Origin: Rhizobium tibeticum
GTDB lineage: Bacteria; Pseudomonadota; Alphaproteobacteria; Rhizobiales; Rhizobiaceae
Assembly: GCF_900110205.1 (NCBI RefSeq)
Contig: NZ_FOCV01000004.1
Location: 1-64,000 of the forward strand
Length of the DNA stretch: 64,000 nt
Direction: 5' to 3'
Both the position numbers and the translations under genes were made by a program. The notes beneath the pieces are model-generated. The model saw only the letters and a list, made by a program, of their open reading frames with translations, had not been told where the DNA came from and made no database searches. Of this stretch, positions 8,745 through 15,987 are shown piece by piece. The stretch's first letter is position 1; each line of letters opens with the position of its first letter.

Positions 8745-8850
8745 GACCAGGATGATTTTAGGTCGTTCGGCCTGAGATCTGAATCCTGATCTACATCAAA
8801 GAGCTAGAGCGGATTTCGGGCGAGAACCGCTTACACTTTTTTGCATCCCG
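8745..8850. repeat. Rhizobial palindromic intergenic repeat
   Basis: An imperfect hairpin, GATTTTAGGTC (about 8751) paired with GGCCTGAGATC, is followed by CTGATCTACATCAAAGAGC and TAGAGCGGATTTCGGGCG. This chain resembles short mosaic repeats scattered in Sinorhizobium/Rhizobium intergenic DNA. A related start (GTGATGATTTTGGTCCG) appears at 5658. The assignment rests on recollection of such repeats and on the visible palindrome. Confidence 0.45.
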
Positions 8851-8852
8851 CT

Positions 8853-9554
8853 TCAGGCGGTTGCGGCGGCCGGCGGGTTCAGCCACTCGCTCGTCCACAG
8901 CTGCCGCAACCGGTCGCCTTCGCCCCGGAAATAGGCGTCGACCGCCTCGCAGTTTTCCACCCGGTCGCTGCGGAAATTGCGGATCGCCTGGCGCAGCTCG
9001 CACCAAGCCACGATGTTGGCGGTTTGCGAATAATAGATGAGCGCGATCGGTCGGATCTTGCGTTCGGTCGCGCGGCCAAGTTCGTCACGATAGTCGAGCA
9101 CCAGCTTCTGCTCGTCGCGGATGGCGCGGCGAACAAGACCAAGATCAAGGCCTGCCGGCGATTGGGCAACCGATCCCCAGGCATAGAGCGCCTTTCGTTC
9201 CATCGCCTGACGCAGCGGCGCCGGTACGGAGCCGGCGATCTTCTGGTTGACGCTCTTGGCCGCCCGCTTGAGTTCCTCGTCGCCGGTCCGGTCGAGCAGG
9301 GCCAGCGACAGGACGATTGCCTCCATTTCCTCGACCGAGAACATCAGCGGCGGCAGGTCGAAGCCGGGTCGCATGATGTAGCCGATGCCGCGACCTCCCT
9401 CGATCGGGACGCGCATCGCCTGCAAGGCGGCGATATCGCGATAGATCGAGCGTACGGTCACCTCAAGCGTCTCCGCCATGGCTGCCGCCGTCATCGGCTT
9501 GCTCGCCAGTCGCAGGATCTGGATGATCTCGAAAAGCCGCGAGGCCTTGCGCAT
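8853..9554 (-). CDS. YafY-type HTH/WYL-domain transcriptional regulator
   Basis: 233 residues. N-terminal winged HTH (RLFEIIQILRLASKPMTAAAMAETLEVTVRSIYRDI cut here in description: residues ~6-42 with the recognition helix around VRSIYRDIAALQ) followed by GGRGIGYIM and a C-terminal WYL domain (about 125-215; IYYSQTANIVAWCELR). WYL regulators bind a nucleic-acid-like or small ligand. It is transcribed away from the LysE-type exporter at 9684 with a shared 129-bp gap that contains a perfect inverted repeat, so it probably controls that exporter and itself. The ligand is unknown. Confidence 0.85.
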   Translation of the reverse strand: MRKASRLFEIIQILRLASKPMTAAAMAETLEVTVRSIYRDIAALQAMRVPIEGGRGIGYIMRPGFDLPPLMFSVEEMEAIVLSLALLDRTGDEELKRAAKSVNQKIAGSVPAPLRQAMERKALYAWGSVAQSPAGLDLGLVRRAIRDEQKLVLDYRDELGRATERKIRPIALIYYSQTANIVAWCELRQAIRNFRSDRVENCEAVDAYFRGEGDRLRQLWTSEWLNPPAAATA

Positions 9555-9579
9555 TTTTCGCCTCCGTCGGTCCAGGCTC

Positions 9580-9597
9580 CTGACAATACACTGTCAG
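9580..9597. promoter_or_regulatory. Candidate operator between WYL regulator and LysE exporter
   Basis: CTGACA-ATACAC-TGTCAG, a perfect 6-bp inverted repeat with a 6-base spacer, lies 26 bases upstream of the regulator start and 87 bases from the exporter start. Position between divergent genes suggests an operator; binding is inferred. Confidence 0.5.
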
Positions 9598-9683
9598 TTG
9601 GATCGTCGTATAGATCTCCCTATCAAATTGAAAATCAACAAGGTCCCGGAAATCGACCTTGACCTGGATAGCGAGAAACTGAC

Positions 9684-10322
9684 ATGACTTACAGCGAAAA
9701 TCTCTGGCTCTATTTCACCCTCCTCTTCGGCATCATCATCGTTCCCGGCATGGACATGCTCTTCGTGCTGGCCAATTCGCTGACCGGCGGCAGGCGTACC
9801 GGCATTGCCGCGACTGCCGGCATCATGGCAGGCGGCGCAGTGCATTCGCTCTATGGCGCGATCGGCGTCGGCGTGCTTGCAATCCTCTTGCCGACGCTGT
9901 TCAACCCGCTGCTTTTTGCCGGTGCCGCCTACATGGCCTGGATCGGCTACACGCTGATGCGCAGTTCGATTACCGTCGATACCGTCGGCGCGGGCGGCCT
10001 GCGCTCGGGCTGGCGGGCCTTTCGCCAGGGTGCGGCGACCTGCCTGATGAATCCCAAGGCCTATCTCTTCATGATCGCCGTCTATCCGCAGTTCCTAAAG
10101 CCCATTTACGGGCCGATCTGGGCGCAGGGCCTCGTCATGGGCTTTATGACCATGGCGACCCAGGCTGCCGTCTACGGGACGTTGGCGCTGACGGCGGCGC
10201 GAAGCCGCAATTTGCTGGTGTCCAATCCCAAGGCGACGATCCTCGTCGGCCGGATCGCCGGCGGCCTCCTGATCGCTGTTTCGATCCTCACGGCATGGCA
10301 CGGTTGGCGCGCGCCGTCGTGA
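9684..10322 (+). CDS. LysE/RhtB-family amino-acid or metabolite exporter
   Basis: 212 residues with six hydrophobic segments. Family hallmarks are the N-terminal FGIIIVPGMDMLFVLANSL with the conserved Pro-Gly, a GGRRTGIAATAGI loop, and the central FRQGAATCLMNPKAYLFM segment containing the N-P-K motif. Such inner-membrane proteins expel amino acids (Lys, Thr, homoserine, Cys) or related compounds with the proton motive force. Divergent from the WYL regulator, which is its likely controller. The substrate cannot be read from the sequence. Confidence 0.9.
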   Translation: MTYSENLWLYFTLLFGIIIVPGMDMLFVLANSLTGGRRTGIAATAGIMAGGAVHSLYGAIGVGVLAILLPTLFNPLLFAGAAYMAWIGYTLMRSSITVDTVGAGGLRSGWRAFRQGAATCLMNPKAYLFMIAVYPQFLKPIYGPIWAQGLVMGFMTMATQAAVYGTLALTAARSRNLLVSNPKATILVGRIAGGLLIAVSILTAWHGWRAPS

Positions 10323-10479
10323 GGCACTCGGTGTGAAACGATTTGGAAGTCTGCTTTTTCCTGAAATCCTTGAAATCTCACCCACTTGTTACTTTTGGAG
10401 GTGGAAAAATTTGCAATGATGCCGCGCGCCTAGCGAAGCGCCGGGCTTTGCGGACCTGTTATCAAAGAGGAGTGGAGAC

Positions 10480-10929
10480 ATGAGACTGAAAACGATAGCC
10501 GCGGCACTGCTCGTCGCCGGCCTGGGGGTCGTAGGCGTTGCCATTGCAGCCGACGACGGCACGCACGAAGCGCGTTCTGCGCTGATGAAGAAGGTCGGCG
10601 GCGCGGCAGGGGCGATGACAGCAATCGCCAAGGGCGAGAAGCCCTATGACGCAGAGGTGGTGAAGGCGGCGCTGATGACGATCTCGGAAACCGCAAAGGT
10701 TTTCCCGGATCAGTTTAAGGCTGGCACCGAAAAGGGGGATAAGGCGGCAAGTCCGAAGATTTGGGAAGATCACGCGGACTTCAAGGCCCGTGCAGCAAAG
10801 CTTTCAGCCGATGCCGACAAGGTCCTCGCCCAGCTTCCGGCTGACGCAGCCGGTGTCGGCGGCGCTTTAAAGACGCTTGGCGGCAACTGCGGCGGCTGTC
10901 ATGAGAAGTTCCGCATAAAGACCGAATAG
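10480..10929 (+). CDS. Cytochrome c556/c'-type periplasmic cytochrome
   Basis: 149 residues with a Sec signal peptide (MRLKTIAAALLVAGLGVVGVAIA, cleavage before ADDGTHEA) and a four-helix cytochrome c' fold. The single haem site CGGCHEKFR is near the C-terminus, as in class II cytochromes; the RSALMKK at the start of the mature part contains the usual axial-ligand methionine region of c556. The start is supported by AAAGAGGAGTGG upstream. It precedes a di-haem cytochrome gene but a terminator lies between them. Likely a periplasmic electron carrier. Confidence 0.9.
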   Translation: MRLKTIAAALLVAGLGVVGVAIAADDGTHEARSALMKKVGGAAGAMTAIAKGEKPYDAEVVKAALMTISETAKVFPDQFKAGTEKGDKAASPKIWEDHADFKARAAKLSADADKVLAQLPADAAGVGGALKTLGGNCGGCHEKFRIKTE

Positions 10930-10951
10930 CGATCCTGGCATTTCAGTCAAG

Positions 10952-10990
10952 CGATCCGCGCCAGCCTTGTCGCTGGTGCGGATCGTTTTA
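10952..10990 (+). terminator. Intrinsic terminator after cytochrome c556
   Basis: CGATCCGCGCCAGC (10952-10965) pairs with GCTGGTGCGGATCG (10972-10985) with one G-U pair and a 6-base loop, followed by TTTTATG. It separates the two cytochrome genes. Confidence 0.75.
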
Positions 10991-11026
10991 TGTTTTCAAC
11001 AAAGCTATTGGCAACAGGAGCGGTGA

Positions 11027-11944
11027 ATGTTCCGCAGGTTCGTCCGGTATTTGCTCTGTCTCGTCGGTGTGGTCGTCATTGGCGGAGCGGTCTTCTACTT
11101 CATCACCGCGCCCAATCCGCTTCCCGACAATCATTGGGCCAACCTTGGCGAACCCGATCTGAAGAACGGTGAAATGGTCTTCTGGACAGGTGGCTGTGTC
11201 AGCTGCCACGCTGCGCCGAGGTCGGAAGGCGACGCCAAGCTGACGCTCTCGGGCGGCCTGGCGTTGAAAAGTCCCTTCGGCACCTTCCACGTGCCCAACA
11301 TATCGCCTGACGAGAAGGCCGGTGTCGGGACATGGACGTTGGCGCAGTTCGGCAATGCCATGAAGCGCGGCGTCGCGCCCAGCGGACAGCATCTCTACCC
11401 GTCCTTCCCCTACAATTCCTACGCCCGGATGAGCGACAAGGACGTCAACGATCTCTTCGGTTATCTGAAGACGCTGCCAAAGAGCGGCAACGTGGCCCCG
11501 CCGCACGAATTGCCTTTCCCATACAACATCCGGCTGGCGTTGGGCGGCTGGAAGTTCCTCTATTTCAACGACGAGCCACGTGTCGCGCTTGCGGCCAATG
11601 TCGACGACAAGATTAAGCGCGGGCAGTATCTGGTCGAAGGGCCTGGCCATTGTGGCGAATGCCACACGCCGCGCGATCGGCTCGGCGGGTTCGAGGGCGA
11701 CAAATGGCTGGCGGGTGCGCCAAACCCGGAAGGTCGGGGCAGGATCCCCAATATCACGCCGGGTTCGAAAACCGTCGGCTCATGGAGCCAGGAGGATATC
11801 GCGAACTATCTGGAAACCGGCTTCACGCCCGACTTCGATACGGCGGGTGGCTCGATGGCGGATGTGCAGCGTAACCTCGCCCACCTGCCGAAGCCGGAAC
11901 TCGAGGCGATCGCAGCCTACGTGAAGGCGGTTCCCAACCGCTAA
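11027..11944 (+). CDS. Membrane-anchored di-haem cytochrome c
   Basis: 305 residues. An uncleaved N-terminal anchor (about residues 6-27, YLLCLVGVVVIGGAVFYF) leads into two class I cytochrome domains with haem motifs CVSCH (about residue 58) and CGECH (about 209), each followed by a distal PNI(S/T)P segment (VPNISPDEK and IPNITPGSK). This matches the cytochrome subunits of membrane dehydrogenases such as alcohol or gluconate dehydrogenase. No dehydrogenase gene is adjacent, but a PQQ glucose dehydrogenase lies at 17.5-19.9 kb. Electron transfer in the periplasm is expected; the partner is unknown. Confidence 0.9.
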   Translation: MFRRFVRYLLCLVGVVVIGGAVFYFITAPNPLPDNHWANLGEPDLKNGEMVFWTGGCVSCHAAPRSEGDAKLTLSGGLALKSPFGTFHVPNISPDEKAGVGTWTLAQFGNAMKRGVAPSGQHLYPSFPYNSYARMSDKDVNDLFGYLKTLPKSGNVAPPHELPFPYNIRLALGGWKFLYFNDEPRVALAANVDDKIKRGQYLVEGPGHCGECHTPRDRLGGFEGDKWLAGAPNPEGRGRIPNITPGSKTVGSWSQEDIANYLETGFTPDFDTAGGSMADVQRNLAHLPKPELEAIAAYVKAVPNR

Positions 11945-11981
11945 TATTAGCAATATCTCAAAAATGCCGCATTGCAGCACT

Positions 11982-12037
11982 CCACTGGGTCGTGCGCACT
12001 GAACGCCCAGTGGCGAACCCTTCCGAGGTTCGCTTTC
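11982..12037 (+). terminator. Two hairpins after the di-haem cytochrome gene
   Basis: CCACTGGG (11982) pairs perfectly with CCCAGTGG (12006-12013). Overlapping its end, GCGAACC pairs with GGTTCGC around a 7-base loop and is followed by TTTCC. Either could end transcription; the T-run is weak. Confidence 0.4.
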
Positions 12038-12076
12038 CGAACGACGCCCATCATCGTCTTCTGAAAGGACAGCTGC

Positions 12077-13042
12077 ATGCACATCACGTCGGCCAACCCT
12101 GCAGATGATCTCGAGTCCGTCGCCCGCAAGGGCGGCAAATTGCGGCGTATGGTGGTGCGGATACCGACTTACATTGCGGATATCCGCGAAAATCCTGCCT
12201 GGCTGCCGATGTTCCTGCTGGCGCGCACAATACCGGCGCGCAAGGCGCATTGGCTGACTGCACGACGCAGCAATGGCGCGATCGAGAATCTGCCGACGCT
12301 TTTCACGGGCGTGGATTATGGAAGCGCCGTCGCGGCGCTGAGGCGCGATGGGATATTTCCCAACCTGACGCTCCCCGAGGCGATCACCGGTGAAATCGCC
12401 AGCTTTGCAAGCGCAACCCCATGCTTCGGCAATTTCGATCGGCAAATCGAGTTTCGGGCGTCGGATCATCGCGACGCAGAGCAGCAATGGGGACGGCCGA
12501 TCCTGAGCGGCCACCACTTCGAGCGGGCCCTTGATTGCCCCGCGGTTCGTGCGGTCCAGCGCGATCCGGTCCTGTCGGAAATCGCACGCTGCTATCTGGG
12601 TGCCCAAGCCCGCCTCATTACCACCCGCATCTGGTGGAGTTTTCCCACGAGGGCCGGCGAGGCCGACCGCAGCCTGGCGTCGCTGGACAAGTATCACTTC
12701 GATCTCGACGACTGGCGAATGCTGAAGTTCTTCTTCTATCTCGTCGACGTCGACGAAGACACCGGTCCGCATGTCTATGTCAGGGGTAGCCACAACAAGC
12801 GCCGCATCAAGCACCAATTGACCCTTCTAGTCGGCCATCCCGCGCATGAAATCCTGGATTTCTACGGGAAGGAGAGCGTGACGACGCTGACCGGCGCGGC
12901 AGGCTTCGGCTTCGTGGAAGATCCGTTCGGTTTTCATATGGGCACGGTCGCCAAGACGAAGCCTCGCCTGATGATGGAGGTGGGCTTTGGTGTTTCCAAG
13001 CCGTCGCGCCGCCGCTTCCACGGCGAGCCGGTGCTACGGTGA
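12077..13042 (+). CDS. Phytanoyl-CoA dioxygenase-like (PhyH) Fe(II)/2-oxoglutarate oxygenase
   Basis: 321 residues. The jelly-roll core carries the 2-His-1-Asp facial triad: H-x-D in KYHFDLDDW (about residue 210) and the distal His in FGFHMGTVAK (about 293), followed by Arg in KTKPRLMMEV, the 2-oxoglutarate-binding position. FFFYLVDVDEDTGPHVYVRGSH is the characteristic mid-region. RBS GAAAGGA lies 10 bases upstream of the start. The protein should hydroxylate a small organic or lipid substrate in the cytosol; nothing nearby hints at which. The PhyH call is firm at superfamily level. Confidence 0.8.
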   Translation: MHITSANPADDLESVARKGGKLRRMVVRIPTYIADIRENPAWLPMFLLARTIPARKAHWLTARRSNGAIENLPTLFTGVDYGSAVAALRRDGIFPNLTLPEAITGEIASFASATPCFGNFDRQIEFRASDHRDAEQQWGRPILSGHHFERALDCPAVRAVQRDPVLSEIARCYLGAQARLITTRIWWSFPTRAGEADRSLASLDKYHFDLDDWRMLKFFFYLVDVDEDTGPHVYVRGSHNKRRIKHQLTLLVGHPAHEILDFYGKESVTTLTGAAGFGFVEDPFGFHMGTVAKTKPRLMMEVGFGVSKPSRRRFHGEPVLR

Positions 13043-13062
13043 ACTCAGCGCGGTCGGCGCCG

Positions 13063-13125
13063 CTAAAGCATGTCCCCCGAAAGTGGACACCGGTTTCGGG
13101 ACAAAGACATGCGTGAGAACAAAAA
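13063..13125. repeat. RIME-like palindromic element
   Basis: GCATGTCCCCCGAAA on the left arm and TTTCGGGAC...GACATGC on the right form an imperfect hairpin (about 13068-13112), followed by the AAAAAATAAAGC-type tail. This sequence pattern is that of the Rhizobium intergenic mosaic elements. It lies between convergent genes and may also terminate transcripts. Confidence 0.6.
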
Positions 13126-13180
13126 ATAAAGCACAAATCAACGAATCCAAACGATCGCGACGCGCCTCCGTTCGTTTAGA

Positions 13181-13759
13181 TTAGGCCGCTTTCGGCTGGT
13201 GCTCGGCACCGAACATCAGCACGTACTGGTCCAGTTCGTCGCCGGCATGTCCAAGTGCGCGGTAGATTTCCGCCGCAAAGGTCATCGGTGCCGATCCGGC
13301 CGCCGTCACCAGCTTTCCGTCACGCACGGCCTGCGGGATATCCTTGTAACGGGAGTGGCCGGCGTAGCCGGGCGCACCTGCGATAAAATTGGCGGCATTG
13401 CTGGTATGGTCGATGGCATTCAGCGCTCCTGCGCGGGCAAGGGCCAGCGTTGCGCCGCAAATCCCGGCGACGAGCTTGTCGTGGGCGATAAAGTCGTCGA
13501 TCACCTGTTTGAGGTCAGGCGCCTTCTCCGTTTCCCAGATCGTTCCGCCGCAAAGCACGAGGCCGTCGAAGGCGTTGGCATGCAGGTTTTCAGCCGCGGT
13601 ATCGGCCGCGACGCGCATGCTGCCCATCGAGCGCACTTCCTCGCCTTCGGGTGTTGCAAACACCACGTCGAAGCCGAAGTAGGAGCGTGCGGAGGCCGTC
13701 AGTTGCGCGACCTCCCAGTCGGCGAATCCGTCGGTCAGCACGATTGCAAGTCGGGTCAT
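13181..13759 (-). CDS. DJ-1/PfpI-family protein
   Basis: 192 residues with the flavodoxin-like DJ-1 fold: RLAIVLTDGFADWEVAQLTA at the start (the acidic residue of the active site is in DWE), LVLCGGTIWE, and the nucleophile-elbow Cys in VAGICGATLALARAG (about residue 104). Such proteins act as glyoxalases, chaperones or amidotransferase-like enzymes. Upstream the GNAT gene is read in the same direction about 40 bases away, so they may form an operon. Specific function open. Confidence 0.85.
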   Translation of the reverse strand: MTRLAIVLTDGFADWEVAQLTASARSYFGFDVVFATPEGEEVRSMGSMRVAADTAAENLHANAFDGLVLCGGTIWETEKAPDLKQVIDDFIAHDKLVAGICGATLALARAGALNAIDHTSNAANFIAGAPGYAGHSRYKDIPQAVRDGKLVTAAGSAPMTFAAEIYRALGHAGDELDQYVLMFGAEHQPKAA

Positions 13760-13799
13760 CGGTTTCTCCTTGCCGAGCGTCCGCAGTGGCCAATGCCGC

Positions 13800-14294
13800 T
13801 CATGCTAAAGCCTGCATATAGCGCATGCCAGTAACCGGGCGAGGCACGAAGTCCATGTTCTCGTAGAAGCGATGGGCCTGCACGTTGCCGGTGGCAGCGC
13901 TGACCGAGAGATAGCCGCAGCCGGCGCTGCGAGCCGTCTCGCGGGCGCGGTTGACGAGATGCTGGCCGACGCCATGGCCGCGATGGCCGTCGCGCACGAA
14001 GAGATGGTGCAGATCCATGCCGCGCGCACCATCCTGCGCCCTGTAGAGCGGCACGAGGATCGCGTAGCCGATCAGGCCTTCGCCGGTCTCGGCAACGAGG
14101 GCGCTGATCCACGGCACGGGGCCGAAGAGGTCGCGCTCGAGCTGCTCCGGGCTCGAGGCGGAAGCATCGCCGTGGTGCTTGGCGAGCAGGGCGATCATTT
14201 CGGTGAGTTCGGGCAGATCGCGCGGCTTGGCGGCGCGGATATTGATCACCGGCGGGCGGATCAATGAGACTTCGCTGTCTTCGATTTCAACCAT
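13800..14294 (-). CDS. GNAT-family N-acetyltransferase
   Basis: 164 residues. The acetyl-CoA pyrophosphate-binding loop is RDGHRGHGVGQHL (Q/R-x-x-G-x-G/A), preceded by the beta-4 strand MDLHHLFV and followed by FYENMDFV, the usual GNAT C-terminal signature. It likely acetylates a small amine. It precedes the DJ-1 gene on the same strand with a 40-bp gap. The start is taken at 14294; INIRAAKPRDLPEL indicates the domain begins about residue 17, so an internal start is possible. Confidence 0.85.
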   Translation of the reverse strand: MVEIEDSEVSLIRPPVINIRAAKPRDLPELTEMIALLAKHHGDASASSPEQLERDLFGPVPWISALVAETGEGLIGYAILVPLYRAQDGARGMDLHHLFVRDGHRGHGVGQHLVNRARETARSAGCGYLSVSAATGNVQAHRFYENMDFVPRPVTGMRYMQALA

Positions 14295-14341
14295 GGTCTT
14301 CGCGTCCTTTGTGGTTTTCTGCCGTCAGGACGCTGCCAATA

Positions 14342-14371
14342 CAACAAAGCCGCCTGACGGCGGCTTGTTGA
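14342..14371. terminator. Long hairpin upstream of the GNAT gene
   Basis: CAACAAAGCCGCC and GGCGGCTTGTTG form a 12-bp stem with one bulged A and loop TGAC. On the minus strand it is followed by T-rich TTTGTTG. It may end an otherwise unrecognised minus-strand transcript or insulate the dmeR side. Confidence 0.45.
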
Positions 14372-14598
14372 CAATATGATCTGTCCAGCCGCCCCTTACA
14401 GGTACAGCCAAAAATACGTGCTGGTGATGTGCGCGTTCTTGATCATGTGTCGATAGATCGTCCAGAACGCGCCGTTTGTCAATGGGGTTTACGCGCGGGC
14501 GCCGGGAAGCGCGCAGCGTCCTTCGACGCAGCCGCCATCGACTGCTTTGCCGGTGGCATCGGAACCGCTTGCGCCAGCTACTTTTCATCAGCCTCGTA

Positions 14599-14625
14599 TT
14601 AGTATAGGGTACCCCCCTATACTAA
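14599..14625. promoter_or_regulatory. DmeR/RcnR-type operator
   Basis: A perfect inverted repeat: TTAGTATAGGG (14599-14609), 5-base centre TACCC, CCCTATACTAA (14615-14625). G/C tracts flanked by AT-rich arms are the known operator form of the RcnR/DmeR/CsoR class. It ends 12 bases before the dmeR start, so it probably covers the promoter and the RBS zone. Confidence 0.8.
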
Positions 14626-14637
14626 ATGGATGAAGCC

Positions 14638-14910
14638 ATGTCGCACACGACGCACCACAAGAAAAAGCTGATGGCCCGCGTCAGCCGCCTGAAAGGCCAG
14701 CTGGAGGCGGTCGAGCGAGCCCTGGAGGCAGAGCGGCCCTGTGGGGAGATTTTGCAACTGCTTGCCTCCATTCGCGGTGCGCTGAACGGTTTAACCGGGG
14801 AGGTGTTGGACGATCATCTCCACGAGCATGTCCTGCATGCCGCGGATGAGAAGGCACGGACGGAAGCGGTCGAGGAAATATCCGAAGTCCTGCGGACCTA
14901 CATTCGCTGA
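14638..14910 (+). CDS. dmeR: Metal-sensing repressor of the RcnR/CsoR family
   Basis: 90 residues, the usual length, all-helical. MSHTTHHKKKLMARVSRLKG opens the DUF156 fold; conserved His residues in the N-terminal HTTHH and HLHEH and Cys in ERPCGEI (about residue 35) are the positions of Ni/Co ligands in RcnR-type sensors. An upstream ATG at 14626 would abut the operator and leave no RBS, so I prefer 14638, with GGATG upstream. It is directly followed by a CDF exporter gene, the known dmeRF arrangement giving cobalt/nickel-inducible export. Metal specificity is inferred from that arrangement. Confidence 0.85.
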   Translation: MSHTTHHKKKLMARVSRLKGQLEAVERALEAERPCGEILQLLASIRGALNGLTGEVLDDHLHEHVLHAADEKARTEAVEEISEVLRTYIR

Positions 14911-14934
14911 GAAAGCCGACATGAGGAGCGTGCA

Positions 14935-15921
14935 ATGACTGCACAGACGGAAACACTTAAGCACGACCACGTTTTCCTGGGCGCGGACCACGACCTCAAC
15001 GCCCGCCGTGTCTGGTTCGTCATCGCCCTGACCGCCGTCATGATGGTGGTCGAGATCGGCGCCGGAACTTACTACGGTTCGATGGCGCTGGTCGCCGATG
15101 GCTGGCATATGTCGACCCATGCCAGCGCTCTGCTAATCTCTGCCGTTGCCTACCTCTATGCGCGCCGGCAGGCACACAATCCCTGCTTCACCTTCGGCAC
15201 CGGCAAGCTCGGCGACCTCGCAGGCTTCGCCAGCGCCATCATCCTGGCGCTGATTGCGCTCTTGATGGCCTGGGAGAGCTTTCTGCGCATCACCCATCCC
15301 GTACCGATCAGCTTCGAGCAGGCGATCGGCGTCGCTGTCGTCGGCCTGCTGGTCAATCTGGCCAGCGCCTGGCTCCTAAAGGACGGCCATCACGGCCACG
15401 GCCACGGTCATTCCCACCATCACGAGCACCATCATCACCACGATCACGGCGATCATGACCAGCATGGCGACCATGCCCGTTCTGCACATGCCTCCGACAA
15501 CAACATGCGCGCCGCCTATGTCCATGTCATTGCCGATGCGCTGACGTCGGTGCTCGCCATTGCCGCACTGTTGCTCGGCAGTCTTTATGGCTGGCTCTGG
15601 CTCGACCCGCTGATGGGCATCGTCGGCGGCCTGATCATTGCCCAATGGTCCTGGGGCCTGATGACGTCGTCGGGCCGCGTGCTGCTCGACGTTGTGCCGC
15701 GGGAGGTGGATCTGCAGCATGAGATTCGTTCGGCGCTGGAAACGGGTGGCGAGCGGATCACCGATCTTCACGTCTGGCAAGTCGGACCCGGCCATCATGC
15801 CGCGATCGTCGCACTCGTCGCGCCGCAGCCCGAAAGCCCGGCCTTCTACAAGGCGAAGCTCGAGCCTCTTGCAGGTCTTTCGCACGTCACGGTCGAGGTC
15901 TCAAAGCCAGCCGCCGCTTGA
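14935..15921 (+). CDS. dmeF: CDF-family cobalt/nickel exporter
   Basis: 328 residues with six membrane segments. ADGWHMSTH carries the membrane D-x-x-x-D/H metal site, and a second site appears as VHVIADALTSV. Between helices 4 and 5 lies a strongly His-rich cytosolic loop (about residues 153-185, HGHGHGHSHHHEHHHHH and more), typical for DmeF and other CDF transporters. The C-terminal cytosolic domain (about 245-328) contains the ITDLHVWQVGPGHHAAIV strand. It exports divalent cations in exchange for protons. RBS GAGGAG is present 7 bases upstream. Located 24 bases after dmeR in one operon. Confidence 0.92.
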   Translation: MTAQTETLKHDHVFLGADHDLNARRVWFVIALTAVMMVVEIGAGTYYGSMALVADGWHMSTHASALLISAVAYLYARRQAHNPCFTFGTGKLGDLAGFASAIILALIALLMAWESFLRITHPVPISFEQAIGVAVVGLLVNLASAWLLKDGHHGHGHGHSHHHEHHHHHDHGDHDQHGDHARSAHASDNNMRAAYVHVIADALTSVLAIAALLLGSLYGWLWLDPLMGIVGGLIIAQWSWGLMTSSGRVLLDVVPREVDLQHEIRSALETGGERITDLHVWQVGPGHHAAIVALVAPQPESPAFYKAKLEPLAGLSHVTVEVSKPAAA

Positions 15922-15987
15922 CGCGACTCATCCGGGCCACAATCAGTCTCTAGCCCTGTCTCCATTGATTCAGGCAGAGGACTTTTC

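Noticed and set aside
8786-8799. FNR-like sequence CTGATCTACATCAA before the AraC fragment
   Set aside because: It has a mismatch in the first half and is part of a dispersed rhizobial intergenic repeat, so it is not good evidence of oxygen control.
11780-12817. 345-residue minus-strand frame across 11.8-12.8 kb
   Set aside because: Overlaps the di-haem cytochrome and PhyH genes, both with clear motifs.
14325-14588. 87-residue minus-strand frame before dmeR
   Set aside because: It reads through a terminator-like hairpin and is Arg-rich noise.
15376-15885. Met/Val-rich minus-strand frame over the dmeF His-rich loop
   Set aside because: It is the reverse complement of CAT/CAC repeats coding for His, therefore an artefact.
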